A DNA stretch of 11,991 nucleotides from Microcaldota archaeon (GTDB lineage: Archaea; Micrarchaeota; Micrarchaeia; Micrarchaeales; Micrarchaeaceae), in the NCBI GenBank assembly GCA_021834865.1, contig JAKBRD010000026.1, positions 1-11,991 of the forward strand, written 5' to 3'. The position numbers and the translations under genes were made by a program. The notes below the pieces were generated by a model, which searched no databases, had not been told where the DNA came from, and worked only from the letters and a program-made list of their open reading frames with translations. Within the stretch, counting starts at the first letter, position 1. Each line of letters starts with the position of its first letter. Of this stretch, positions 1 through 6,492 are shown in pieces.

Positions 1-55
1 GAAATCATTAAGCGTATGCATTTCCGTAATATGCAACTGCACTGCGTTGATTAGA

Positions 56-2170
56 ATGGAGCTAAGGGATTTGAAGGGAAGACTGCCTAACGAAATACTG
101 GAATCCATAATCTCAAGAGGCATTACTACTCTTACCCCTCCACAGGAAATGGCCATAAATTCCGGGCTTTTTTCAGGAGGCAACATACTTGTGGCTTCGC
201 CAACTGCAAGCGGAAAAACCCTTGTAGCAGAAATGGCGTGCGCCAACTCAATAATAGCAAAAGGAAGGAAAGCAATCTATATAGCGCCAATGCGCGCAAT
301 AGTCGCTGAAAAATTCCAGGAATTCCATTCTGCGTATCCGTACATAAAAGCAGCAATATCTATGGGTGATCTTGACTCTTCGGACCAGTGGCTTTCAGAA
401 TATGAGATGCTTTTCGTATCTACCGAGAAGCTCGACAGCCTGATAAGGCACGGCGCGCCTTGGATAAGCTCCGTTGGCTGCATAGTATTTGACGAGATAC
501 ATATGCTTTCAGATATGAGCAGGGGCCCGACGCTCGAGCTGCTGATAACAAAGCTGATGCGAATAAGCGACGCACAGATAATAGCGCTGAGTGCCACTAT
601 AGGCAACGACGAGGAGCTTGCCGCATGGCTCAAGGCAAAGCTCGTCAAGAGTGATTACAGGCCCGTTAAGCTGCATAAAGGAGTGGTGGAAGGCAGCAAG
701 ATATTTTACTGGGACAACGACGAGATAAGCGAGACGCAGATGAACGGGAAAAGCAAAATTCCCGAATTCAGATTGGTTGAGGATACGCTTTCGCAGAACA
801 AGCAGGCGATAATATTCTATTCCACCCGAAGGAACGCAGAGGCCGGAGCTGCAAAACTCGCATCGTTGCTCACAGGGCTTTTGAAAACAGAGGAGAAAAA
901 GCAGCTGGAAGCGACGAGCCAGTCGATACTAAACGCGCTGGAAAAGCCTACAAGCCAGTGCGCCAAACTGGCGCTCTGCGCTTCTGCAGGGGTCGCATTC
1001 CATCATTCAGGGCTTGTAAACATGCAGAGAGCTATAGTTGAAGACGCATTCAAAAAGGGCTTAATAAAGGTCATATGCGCAACAACGACTTTAGGGTATG
1101 GCGTAAACCTTCCCGCGCATACTGTGCTAGTAAGGGACCTTACCAGGCACAACGGCGTAACTTCAGAGAGGATAAGCGTAAATGAGGTTCTCCAGCTTTT
1201 CGGAAGGGCTGGCAGGCCAAAATACGATACTGAGGGCAGGGCGCTTATAGCGTCAAGCCAGCGCTATGAAGTCCAGGAGCTTTACATGCGCTACATAATG
1301 GGAACCCCTGAGCCCATAGACTCCGCGCTTGGCGTGGCTTCGGTATTGAGAATGCACATACTCGCTTTCATAGCTGAGGATTTCCTAAACGCCTTGGAAG
1401 ACATAGAGGACTTCATCAAAAAGAGCTTCTACGGCTTCATCTACGGGAACGATTCGCACATAAAGGCAGCGGTCAAGCAGGTGCTTAGGGAGCTCTATGA
1501 TTGGGGCTTTATAATAGAAGATTATGGAAAGCTGCTCGCTACAAAGATAGGCAAGAGGGTTAGCGAGCTTTACATAGACCCATTATCAGCCAAATGGATG
1601 CTTGAATTCATGCCTAGCGCAAAGGACGAAGTGTCAATGCTGTACCTCATATCAAATACCGTAGAAATGAAGCCTTATCTAAGGCCCACCGAAGAAGCCG
1701 AGGCCGAATACGTATTCTACAAGGACAGGTTCGGAAGCGACCTTCTTTACAAATATGAAGAGCTTTCCTTTGGCTATTACAACCCTGTCGAGCCATTTAC
1801 ATCGGCTCTTATGCTGCGCGACTGGATGGCAGAAATAGACGAGGAATCCATAATAAAGAAATACCATATAACGCCAGGGGCATTGTATGCAAAATTGTCA
1901 AATGCGGATTGGGTCATATACTCTGCGATAGAGCTTGCCAAGCTATCGCATATTTCGGCAAGGAATCTTGTCGACGTAAGGGTAAGGCTCAAGTATGGCA
2001 TAAAGGCAGAGCTGCTGGACCTGGTAAGGCTGGAGCAGATAGGAAGGGTAAGGGCAAGGAAGCTATTCGACAACGGGATACGCACCGTAAACGACATCCG
2101 CGGCCGCAGGGGCGATGTGGAAATGCTGCTCGGAAAGGAAATAGCAGCAAAGGTTTTTGCCCAGTTATGA
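56..2170 (+). CDS. hel308: Hel308-type Ski2-like DNA helicase
   Basis: ATP-dependent 3'-5' superfamily 2 helicase of the Hel308 group, known in archaea to act on stalled or branched replication forks. Seen in the 704 aa product: PPQ-type Q motif (residues 28-30), Walker A ASPTASGKT (47-55), DEIH box (146-149), motif III SAT, HHSGL, a TTTLGYGVNLPAHTVLVRD block, and motif VI QLFGRAGRP. A long helical region (ratchet domain in known structures) follows. The C-terminus holds a helix-hairpin-helix-like stretch, LEQIGRVRARKLFDNGI, characteristic of Hel308. Length is normal for the family (about 700-720 aa). I chose ATG at 56 because MELRDLKGRLPNEIL aligns with usual Hel308 N-termini. A TTG at 47 is in frame, and the frame is open to the window edge. 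There is no Shine-Dalgarno before ATG 56; a weak TAATAT at 27-32 would suit a leaderless transcript. No truncation or frameshift is visible. Only 47 bases separate it from the next gene, but a promoter there suggests separate transcription. Confidence 0.96.
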   Translation: MELRDLKGRLPNEILESIISRGITTLTPPQEMAINSGLFSGGNILVASPTASGKTLVAEMACANSIIAKGRKAIYIAPMRAIVAEKFQEFHSAYPYIKAAISMGDLDSSDQWLSEYEMLFVSTEKLDSLIRHGAPWISSVGCIVFDEIHMLSDMSRGPTLELLITKLMRISDAQIIALSATIGNDEELAAWLKAKLVKSDYRPVKLHKGVVEGSKIFYWDNDEISETQMNGKSKIPEFRLVEDTLSQNKQAIIFYSTRRNAEAGAAKLASLLTGLLKTEEKKQLEATSQSILNALEKPTSQCAKLALCASAGVAFHHSGLVNMQRAIVEDAFKKGLIKVICATTTLGYGVNLPAHTVLVRDLTRHNGVTSERISVNEVLQLFGRAGRPKYDTEGRALIASSQRYEVQELYMRYIMGTPEPIDSALGVASVLRMHILAFIAEDFLNALEDIEDFIKKSFYGFIYGNDSHIKAAVKQVLRELYDWGFIIEDYGKLLATKIGKRVSELYIDPLSAKWMLEFMPSAKDEVSMLYLISNTVEMKPYLRPTEEAEAEYVFYKDRFGSDLLYKYEELSFGYYNPVEPFTSALMLRDWMAEIDEESIIKKYHITPGALYAKLSNADWVIYSAIELAKLSHISARNLVDVRVRLKYGIKAELLDLVRLEQIGRVRARKLFDNGIRTVNDIRGRRGDVEMLLGKEIAAKVFAQL

Positions 2171-2183
2171 AAATCCTCAAAGC

Positions 2184-2217
2184 AAAAATTTAAGAATTAT
2201 AAAAGAGCAATAGCATT
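2184..2217 (+). promoter_or_regulatory. Leaderless-type archaeal promoter of the COG1395 regulator
   Basis: The gap after hel308 contains an A-rich BRE-like run and a TATA-like TTTAAGAA at 2189-2196. Its centre is about 26 bases before the ATG at 2218, the usual archaeal TATA-to-start-site distance, so transcription would begin at or next to the ATG. No Shine-Dalgarno precedes this ATG, which agrees with a leaderless mRNA. A second AT-rich run, ATTATAAAA (2196-2204), would place the start inside the gene and is less likely. Inferred from spacing only. Confidence 0.5.
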
Positions 2218-3105
2218 ATGCAATCCGATTTCAGCGGCTCCAAGGCAAACAAGGAGCTGTGCCAAAAGATTATGGAGAGAGCGGGCTTCTCATGCGTCAG
2301 CGTGAGCAATTTCCACGCTCCTTTCGACATAATGGCAGAGAAGAAGGGCCGCGTGATAATAATAAAATCAGTGGGCAACATAGATTCTGTAACCAAGGAA
2401 GACGGCATGGCGCTTGCCAATCTGTCCAATTTTTTTGATGCTGAAGCCTATGTTGTAGGTGAGACCTACAAAAACACGAAAATTGAAGAGCGCAAAGTCT
2501 TTACAAGGCATGGCATCAGCTGCATAAGCGACGACACGGTTGAAGTTATGCTTTACAACGGGAGCTTCAAGCGCGCAAGGAAATTCTTCAGCGAAAACGT
2601 CGAAATAAACGGCTCGGAGCTCAAAAGGCTCAGGAAGCTTTCCGGAATGAGCATGAGGCAACTTTCCAAAAGCTCCGGGGTATCAGTAGACAGCATTTAT
2701 AGGTATGAGCACGGCTTCACATCGGCAAGCCCGGAAAACCTAGAAAAGCTCGAAAGCGCACTATCGACAAAGCTTGAAATTTTGCATAGCCTGGCCGGCG
2801 ATGCCAAAGCATCACCACAGGAAATTAAGAACATATCGCTATTTGATATAGGCAGGGAGCCGTTCAACAAGGGCTTTAAGGAAAAAAGCAGGTTCGAATT
2901 TGCCGAACTGGCTGACCTGAGGACTCTAAAGAAATGGTCCGAATTTTATTCAAAGTTCAATGAAGTATTCAATGACATACAGTTCATAATGACCGATGCT
3001 ACAAATCACGAAAGCATCTTCGGAATTCCAACAATAAAAAAGAGCGATGTATACTCAATAAACGATGAGCAGGAGCTTTATGAAATAGCTGCAGAAAGAT
3101 CATAA
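2218..3105 (+). CDS. COG1395-type archaeal transcriptional regulator (nuclease-like fold + HTH)
   Basis: Resembles the archaeal putative HTH-type regulatory proteins of COG1395, which are about 300-320 aa; this one is 295 aa. Seen: an N-terminal region (about 10-115) with the pattern FDIMAEKKGRVIIIK followed by GNIDSV, as in the restriction-endonuclease/resolvase-like domain of this family. The position two before K50 is Ile rather than Asp or Glu, so a PD-(D/E)xK active site seems incomplete and the domain is probably not a nuclease (inference). Residues 133-187 form a Cro/XRE helix-turn-helix: ELKRLRKLSGMSMRQLSKSS, then GVSVDSIYRYEHG. The C-terminal part (about 215-295) ends with HESIFGIPTIKKSDV, close to the family's usual ending with a GVPVI-like strand. 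Its target genes are unknown. It is convergent with the membrane-protein gene, with only 6 bases between the stop codons. Confidence 0.88.
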   Translation: MQSDFSGSKANKELCQKIMERAGFSCVSVSNFHAPFDIMAEKKGRVIIIKSVGNIDSVTKEDGMALANLSNFFDAEAYVVGETYKNTKIEERKVFTRHGISCISDDTVEVMLYNGSFKRARKFFSENVEINGSELKRLRKLSGMSMRQLSKSSGVSVDSIYRYEHGFTSASPENLEKLESALSTKLEILHSLAGDAKASPQEIKNISLFDIGREPFNKGFKEKSRFEFAELADLRTLKKWSEFYSKFNEVFNDIQFIMTDATNHESIFGIPTIKKSDVYSINDEQELYEIAAERS

Positions 3106-3115
3106 ATCTATTTAT
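3102..3115. repeat. Small palindrome spanning both convergent stop codons
   Basis: ATAAAT-ct-ATTTAT is a perfect 6-bp inverted repeat with a 2-base centre. It contains the TAA of the COG1395 gene (3103-3105) and, on the other strand, the TAA of the membrane-protein gene (3112-3114). It is AT-only and could simply reflect facing TAA stops. It might contribute to bidirectional transcript ends, but no strong T-tract accompanies it. Confidence 0.4.
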
Positions 3116-3897
3116 CTGGTCCTTCTTCTCTTCGATTTTGATGCTTTTGCCGAAGGCCTTCTTGCGTTCCTGCGTGGCTTGTGAACTGCCGGCCCCTCAA
3201 AGCTTTTGGCCGCAAGTTCGGGTTTTCCCTCGAAAGCGCGCATGACGTTTTCAAAGTCGACCACAAACTCCTTTGTAGACTTGAACATCATTGTTATTCC
3301 CATGCTTGCAAATACAACTATGAGCGAAGCCATCGAAATAAACGTTATTGCAATGCCCTGCGAGGAGTTTAACCCTCCGCTTACTCCTCCTATAAACGCT
3401 ATTCCTATCACAAATATTATCCAAAGGACGCTAGCACCGTATGCTATCTCGAAATAGCTGTGCTTGAAAAGCGCCCTTACCGAGGCATATAGCACCCAAA
3501 GTATTCCGCCGAAGGAGAAAAGCAGCATTATTGGCTCAACGCCATAATCCTGCGAGAATATTGCAGGAAGTATAAATACCAAAGCGCCTATCACCAAGGA
3601 AAATATCCATATTCCGGTATACTTGCTATGCGAGTGCCTTTCTTCCATGTTCATGAATCTCAGCGTAGAGACATGCGCGTCAAAGAAACTCACGGTAAGG
3701 GTAAGTATTGTTATTATTATAAGGACGGCCCAAAACAGCACTGCTGCCAACGGGCTAAGAAAGAAAATATTTGAGAGCATGGATGTGAAAAGCATGCCTA
3801 CTGCTAGAGCTATTGCAAAAGTGAACATTGATATTCCAAGTGCACGCCTATAAGCGAAAACCCAATATCTTTTGATATGTTCTCTTGCATAGTTCAA
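3112..3897 (-). CDS. Six-helix membrane protein with basic C-terminal tail, unknown function
   Basis: I do not recognise a family. The 261 aa product has a short basic N-terminus (REHIKRYWVFAYRR), then about six hydrophobic segments near residues 20-41, 46-69, 95-114, 121-140, 150-172 and 181-205. A hydrophilic tail of about 55 residues follows and ends in a dense basic stretch (PRRNARRP, then KASKSKRRRTR). The positive-inside rule puts both ends in the cytoplasm. The start is a TTG: there is no in-frame ATG or GTG between the preceding in-frame stop and it, and the next Met (residue 24) would remove the start of helix 1. On the coding strand GTGAT lies 3 bases before the TTG (3901-3905), a good partner for the 16S rRNA tail. 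It follows the prepilin peptidase gene by 58 bases on the same strand, so a shared transcript and a surface or membrane role are possible. The tail could bind nucleic acid or acidic lipid (speculative). Confidence 0.8.
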   Translation of the reverse strand: MNYAREHIKRYWVFAYRRALGISMFTFAIALAVGMLFTSMLSNIFFLSPLAAVLFWAVLIIITILTLTVSFFDAHVSTLRFMNMEERHSHSKYTGIWIFSLVIGALVFILPAIFSQDYGVEPIMLLFSFGGILWVLYASVRALFKHSYFEIAYGASVLWIIFVIGIAFIGGVSGGLNSSQGIAITFISMASLIVVFASMGITMMFKSTKEFVVDFENVMRAFEGKPELAAKSFEGPAVHKPRRNARRPSAKASKSKRRRTR

Positions 3898-3900
3898 GCA

Positions 3901-3934
3901 ATCACATACATCATTTTATGCAATAGGCTAAAAA
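3901..3934 (-). promoter_or_regulatory. Possible promoter and SD-like site of the membrane-protein gene
   Basis: On the minus strand a TATA-like TTTTTAG (complement of 3928-3934) is centred about 34 bases before the TTG start, and GTGAT (complement of 3901-3905) sits 3 bases before it. The same geometry occurs at 10230-10269. The T-rich run could instead end transcripts of the upstream peptidase gene, so this is tentative. Confidence 0.3.
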
Positions 3935-3955
3935 GCTTTCTAAAATGCCCTCTCT

Positions 3956-4837
3956 TTAAGGGTATACTGGCAAAAGAAAGAGCAGCACGTTGCCGAAGGC
4001 CAAGGCAGTAACAGCACCGATAAATATAGGCACTGCAAAAGGTATGGGTTTTTTATAAACCGGAAACCTGCGCTTTGGCATCTTGGATTTCAGCTCTGCC
4101 ATCAGCTCGGGAGTCACAAGCCTTTCGAAATGCTTCAGCTTTTTGCTGGCGTAGCTTATCTCCCTGGCATCCATCATCCCGGTGGCGATTATATCTCCCT
4201 CTTCCATTTTTCTATACGTTACATATTGGGACATGTAAGCCATCATCCTGCCTTCGTATCCCATTACCAATGCCGAGCCGGCTGCAATTACCAAAAGTAT
4301 GCCCATAGCCGCATATGATGCGTGCAGCACGAAAATAAGGAACAGTCCGAAGAAAGCATAAACTGTTACTATTAAGGCTATCCTAAAGTAAGTTGCCGAA
4401 GTATTGCGCTTATAGCCCCGCTGTTTGGACGCAAGCGCTTTTGGTATGTAATATAGCGGAACTACTATTAGCGCAGCTATCCCGCTGTTTATGGCTACTG
4501 AGAGCACAAGCGGCATGTAAGACTGCGCAGCCCCGAAGAGCAGCGGCTTTGAAAGGAAAGGTATTATCAGCGATAGCGCAGCAAGTTCCATCACGTCAGC
4601 CGCGCCAAGCTGCCCTATCCTGTAAACAACATAGCCAAACCCTACGGTCGCTATAGCTATAAGTGTGCTGTAAAATATTAGCGTAATATTCAGGTATAAC
4701 GCCGTAAATGCAACGCCTATTGCCAAGCTGGCATAGGCGAAATACGAAGGCACGTTCCTGTTGTTTAAGATGTCAAACATCATATACGCAAATGCAAGAG
4801 CTGCAAAAACTGCAACCCTTAAAATTAAGAAATCCAT
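3956..4837 (-). CDS. Archaeal type IV prepilin / preflagellin peptidase (A24 family)
   Basis: Membrane aspartic protease of the A24 type, which cuts the class III signal peptide of type IV pilin-like or archaellin precursors. The 293 aa product is strongly hydrophobic with about eight membrane segments. The two expected catalytic aspartates are present: D22 in YMMFDILNNRNVP (pattern D-x7-P) and D81 in the GAAD motif (78-81, equivalent to GxGD), matching the spacing in FlaK-type enzymes. A charged loop contains MEEGDIIA (211-218), and the end has KKPIPFAVPIFIGA (262-275). Both resemble the C-terminal region of archaeal A24 peptidases. I chose ATG at 4837 rather than the longer frame from 4891 because AGGTG lies 7 bases before it and the protein then begins directly with helix 1. 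No pilin or archaellin gene is in the window, so whether it processes pilins, archaellins or other substrates is open. Confidence 0.85.
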   Translation of the reverse strand: MDFLILRVAVFAALAFAYMMFDILNNRNVPSYFAYASLAIGVAFTALYLNITLIFYSTLIAIATVGFGYVVYRIGQLGAADVMELAALSLIIPFLSKPLLFGAAQSYMPLVLSVAINSGIAALIVVPLYYIPKALASKQRGYKRNTSATYFRIALIVTVYAFFGLFLIFVLHASYAAMGILLVIAAGSALVMGYEGRMMAYMSQYVTYRKMEEGDIIATGMMDAREISYASKKLKHFERLVTPELMAELKSKMPKRRFPVYKKPIPFAVPIFIGAVTALAFGNVLLFLLPVYP

Positions 4838-4844
4838 CGAACAA

Positions 4845-4877
4845 CACCTGCAAAATTGTGCCAGAAACTCATTTAAC
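4845..4877 (-). promoter_or_regulatory. Putative promoter and ribosome binding site of the prepilin peptidase
   Basis: On the minus strand AGGTG (complement of 4845-4849) lies 7 bases upstream of ATG 4837, and a TATA-like GTTAAAT (complement of 4871-4877) is centred about 37 bases upstream. That would give a short leader carrying the Shine-Dalgarno. The ribosome binding site is convincing; the TATA element is weak. Confidence 0.4.
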
Positions 4878-4884
4878 ATCGTAA

Positions 4885-4905
4885 ATTGCAAAAATCCCTT
4901 GCAAT
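4885..4905. repeat. Perfect 7-bp inverted repeat in divergent promoter region
   Basis: ATTGCAA-aaatccc-TTGCAAT is a perfect dyad in the 138-base gap between the divergent prepilin peptidase and GH15 genes. It lies just upstream of the likely TATA of the peptidase gene and about 30 bases upstream of the GH15 TATA box, where an operator for one or both genes could sit. Regulator unknown. Confidence 0.5.
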
Positions 4906-4933
4906 CTACTAAACTGTTAGATGCTGAAAGCTA

Positions 4934-4973
4934 TTTATATGTTTGAGATGGATTGGTAATTGAAACAAGGGTG
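4934..4973 (+). promoter_or_regulatory. TATA box and SD of the GH15 gene
   Basis: TTTATAT at 4934-4940, preceded by a purine-rich BRE-like GAAAG (4926-4930), is a good archaeal promoter. Transcription would start near 4963, giving a leader of about 13 bases. That leader carries AAGGGTG (4967-4973), a Shine-Dalgarno-like site. It is only 2 bases from ATG 4976 but 5 bases from TTG 4979, so the exact start codon is uncertain by one or two residues. Confidence 0.6.
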
Positions 4974-4975
4974 TG

Positions 4976-6403
4976 ATGTTGGAAAAATCTGTATACTCAC
5001 AGGACCAACACAAAACAGGCGAAACCTGCTCCAAACTTCCTAATGCCACAAAAACTGCCGAAACCGTTCTCGCAGAAAGAAAAAAGAACATAGCTGCCGC
5101 AATAAGCCACATAACTTCAAGCATTATGCCTGACGGCTACGTGAAAGCTGCTACCGACTACACATGGTATAAGCTGATGTGGTTCAGGGATTCTTCAATG
5201 GTTTCTTCATCATTGTCCCAGGCTGCAAGCTCGATAAAAAAGATTGGCGATGCCGATCTCGCTCCATTCGCAGAAAAAGCCAAAGACGGCGCACTGAAAA
5301 TACTCTCAAAGCATTGGGAGCTTATGGAACGTAATAAAGACAAGCTGCTCTCCGCTGCTTCTATACCGTTGGAAAATTACGAATTAAAAAAACTGAAAAA
5401 CCACATACCTGCCAGGGTCGATGGCGATGGCAGGCTTGCAAACACTGAAATCGATGGGAGGAAGATAAACGACTTCGCAGAGGCTGAAAATCCAAATTCG
5501 TGGCTAAAGCAGTTTGATTCGGTGCCTCTGGTACTGCATGCAACTGCGGAATTCGTAAAAGCTTTTGGAATAGAAAGCCTTCCTGAAGGCCTCGCCGAAT
5601 CCATTCGCAAAAATATCGGCGTTATGGCCGATTACATCATAAACGTTTACAAGTGCCCTTGTGCTGACGTCTGGGAGCAGAATCCCCACATGCTGCACTC
5701 GTACGACATCGGAGCAGCGTATGCTGGCTTGAATTCCGTGCTATATCTTGGCTCAGAGCTCGGAATAGACATAAATGCGGACAAGATAAGCCAGGAGATA
5801 TACAGCAGCACAGGCCTAATCAATTTCATGAACGAATTTTTCGTAAAGGACGGCGTACTCAGGAAATATAGGGAAGAATTCAAGCCTGATGTTGCAGAGA
5901 ATCCAAAGGTAGATGCGTCGGCATACCTGCTGTTCGCCCTTTTCGACCCGGAACACGCTCTGGTCAATGAAAAAGTATATGCGAAAACTATGGAAGCCCT
6001 AAGAAGAAATCACGTATTCTGGTCTAGCGATGGAAAAAGGGTTTACGATAGCGCATTCCCCAAGCGCTATGAAGGAGATAGGTACTTTGGCGGTTCGGGC
6101 TGGATACTGCTTGCCGCAGCCGAGGCTTATCTGAACGCTAAAAACGGAGATCCATCCAAAGCAGAGTATATATTGAAAAGCATAGAAAGTCTTATACCTG
6201 AATCTGGCTTCAGCCTTCCAGAGCAGGAGCCTATGGATGAGGAATTGCTGAATCCGCAGCGCGAGGGGGAAAATGATGCTCCTGGCAAAAAACCTGCAAT
6301 GGATCTCATATGGAGCGCAGCAGAATACATAAGGGCAGCTACTGCGCACATGGAATGCACCGTAATGGAGGTTCCAAAGCAAAAGGGGCTCATAAGGAGA
6401 TAG
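4976..6403 (+). CDS. GH15 glucoamylase-like glycoside hydrolase
   Basis: Inverting glycosidase of family GH15 (glucoamylase, glucodextranase or trehalase type), likely hydrolysing alpha-linked glucose from oligo- or polysaccharides. Family landmarks in the 475 aa product: YTWYKLMWFRDSSM (63-76, the W-x-RD substrate-binding signature), WLKQFDSVP (176-184), DVWEQNPHMLHSYD with the probable general acid E234, RYEGDRYFGGSGWILL (365-380), LPEQ with the probable general base E416, and DLIWSAAEYIRA (443-454). Archaeal and bacterial GH15 enzymes are usually 600 aa or more with an N-terminal beta-sandwich. Here the catalytic (alpha/alpha)6 region begins within about 60 residues, so the sandwich domain is absent. 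There is no signal peptide, so it should act in the cytoplasm on storage glucan or imported sugars. GTG 4973, ATG 4976 and TTG 4979 are all in frame; ATG is taken. Exact substrate cannot be told from sequence. Confidence 0.88.
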   Translation: MLEKSVYSQDQHKTGETCSKLPNATKTAETVLAERKKNIAAAISHITSSIMPDGYVKAATDYTWYKLMWFRDSSMVSSSLSQAASSIKKIGDADLAPFAEKAKDGALKILSKHWELMERNKDKLLSAASIPLENYELKKLKNHIPARVDGDGRLANTEIDGRKINDFAEAENPNSWLKQFDSVPLVLHATAEFVKAFGIESLPEGLAESIRKNIGVMADYIINVYKCPCADVWEQNPHMLHSYDIGAAYAGLNSVLYLGSELGIDINADKISQEIYSSTGLINFMNEFFVKDGVLRKYREEFKPDVAENPKVDASAYLLFALFDPEHALVNEKVYAKTMEALRRNHVFWSSDGKRVYDSAFPKRYEGDRYFGGSGWILLAAAEAYLNAKNGDPSKAEYILKSIESLIPESGFSLPEQEPMDEELLNPQREGENDAPGKKPAMDLIWSAAEYIRAATAHMECTVMEVPKQKGLIRR

Positions 6404-6440
6404 CCTGAATCGGTTTTCCAAGCATGATTTGAATTACAGG

Positions 6441-6457
6441 CTCTTTATTATTTTTTT
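6441..6457 (+). terminator. T-rich archaeal terminator after GH15
   Basis: A run rich in T including seven consecutive T residues (6451-6457) begins about 38 bases after the GH15 stop, with no strong hairpin. Oligo-T tracts like this are typical archaeal intrinsic termination signals. The same AT-rich stretch may also serve the leuS promoter. Confidence 0.5.
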
Positions 6458-6492
6458 ACTTCTAAAACAAATAAGCTTATTCAGTGGTGCCA

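Noticed and set aside
1..54. A frame open from the window edge to TAG at 52-54, ending 1 base before the hel308 ATG, as the tail of an upstream gene
   Set aside because: Only 17 codons are visible, well within chance, and the residues match nothing I recognise.
1777..2097. Long antisense frames opposite hel308, leuS and the GH15 gene as real genes
   Set aside because: They are shadows of strongly supported genes; their products are low-complexity Ser/Leu-rich and have no start signals.
3926..3952. GGC...GCC flanked T-rich element between the two minus-strand genes as a terminator hairpin
   Set aside because: Only 3 base pairs frame a long AT-rich centre; the T-runs could equally be a TATA element, so no terminator is claimed.
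4838..4891. N-terminal extension of the prepilin peptidase from ATG 4891
   Set aside because: The extra 18 residues contain no expected feature, and the AGGTG site sits properly before the internal ATG 4837 instead.
6470..6481. AATAAGCTTATT palindrome just before leuS as an operator
   Set aside because: A perfect 12-base palindrome is expected a few times by chance in a window this size, and it has no loop or flanking support.
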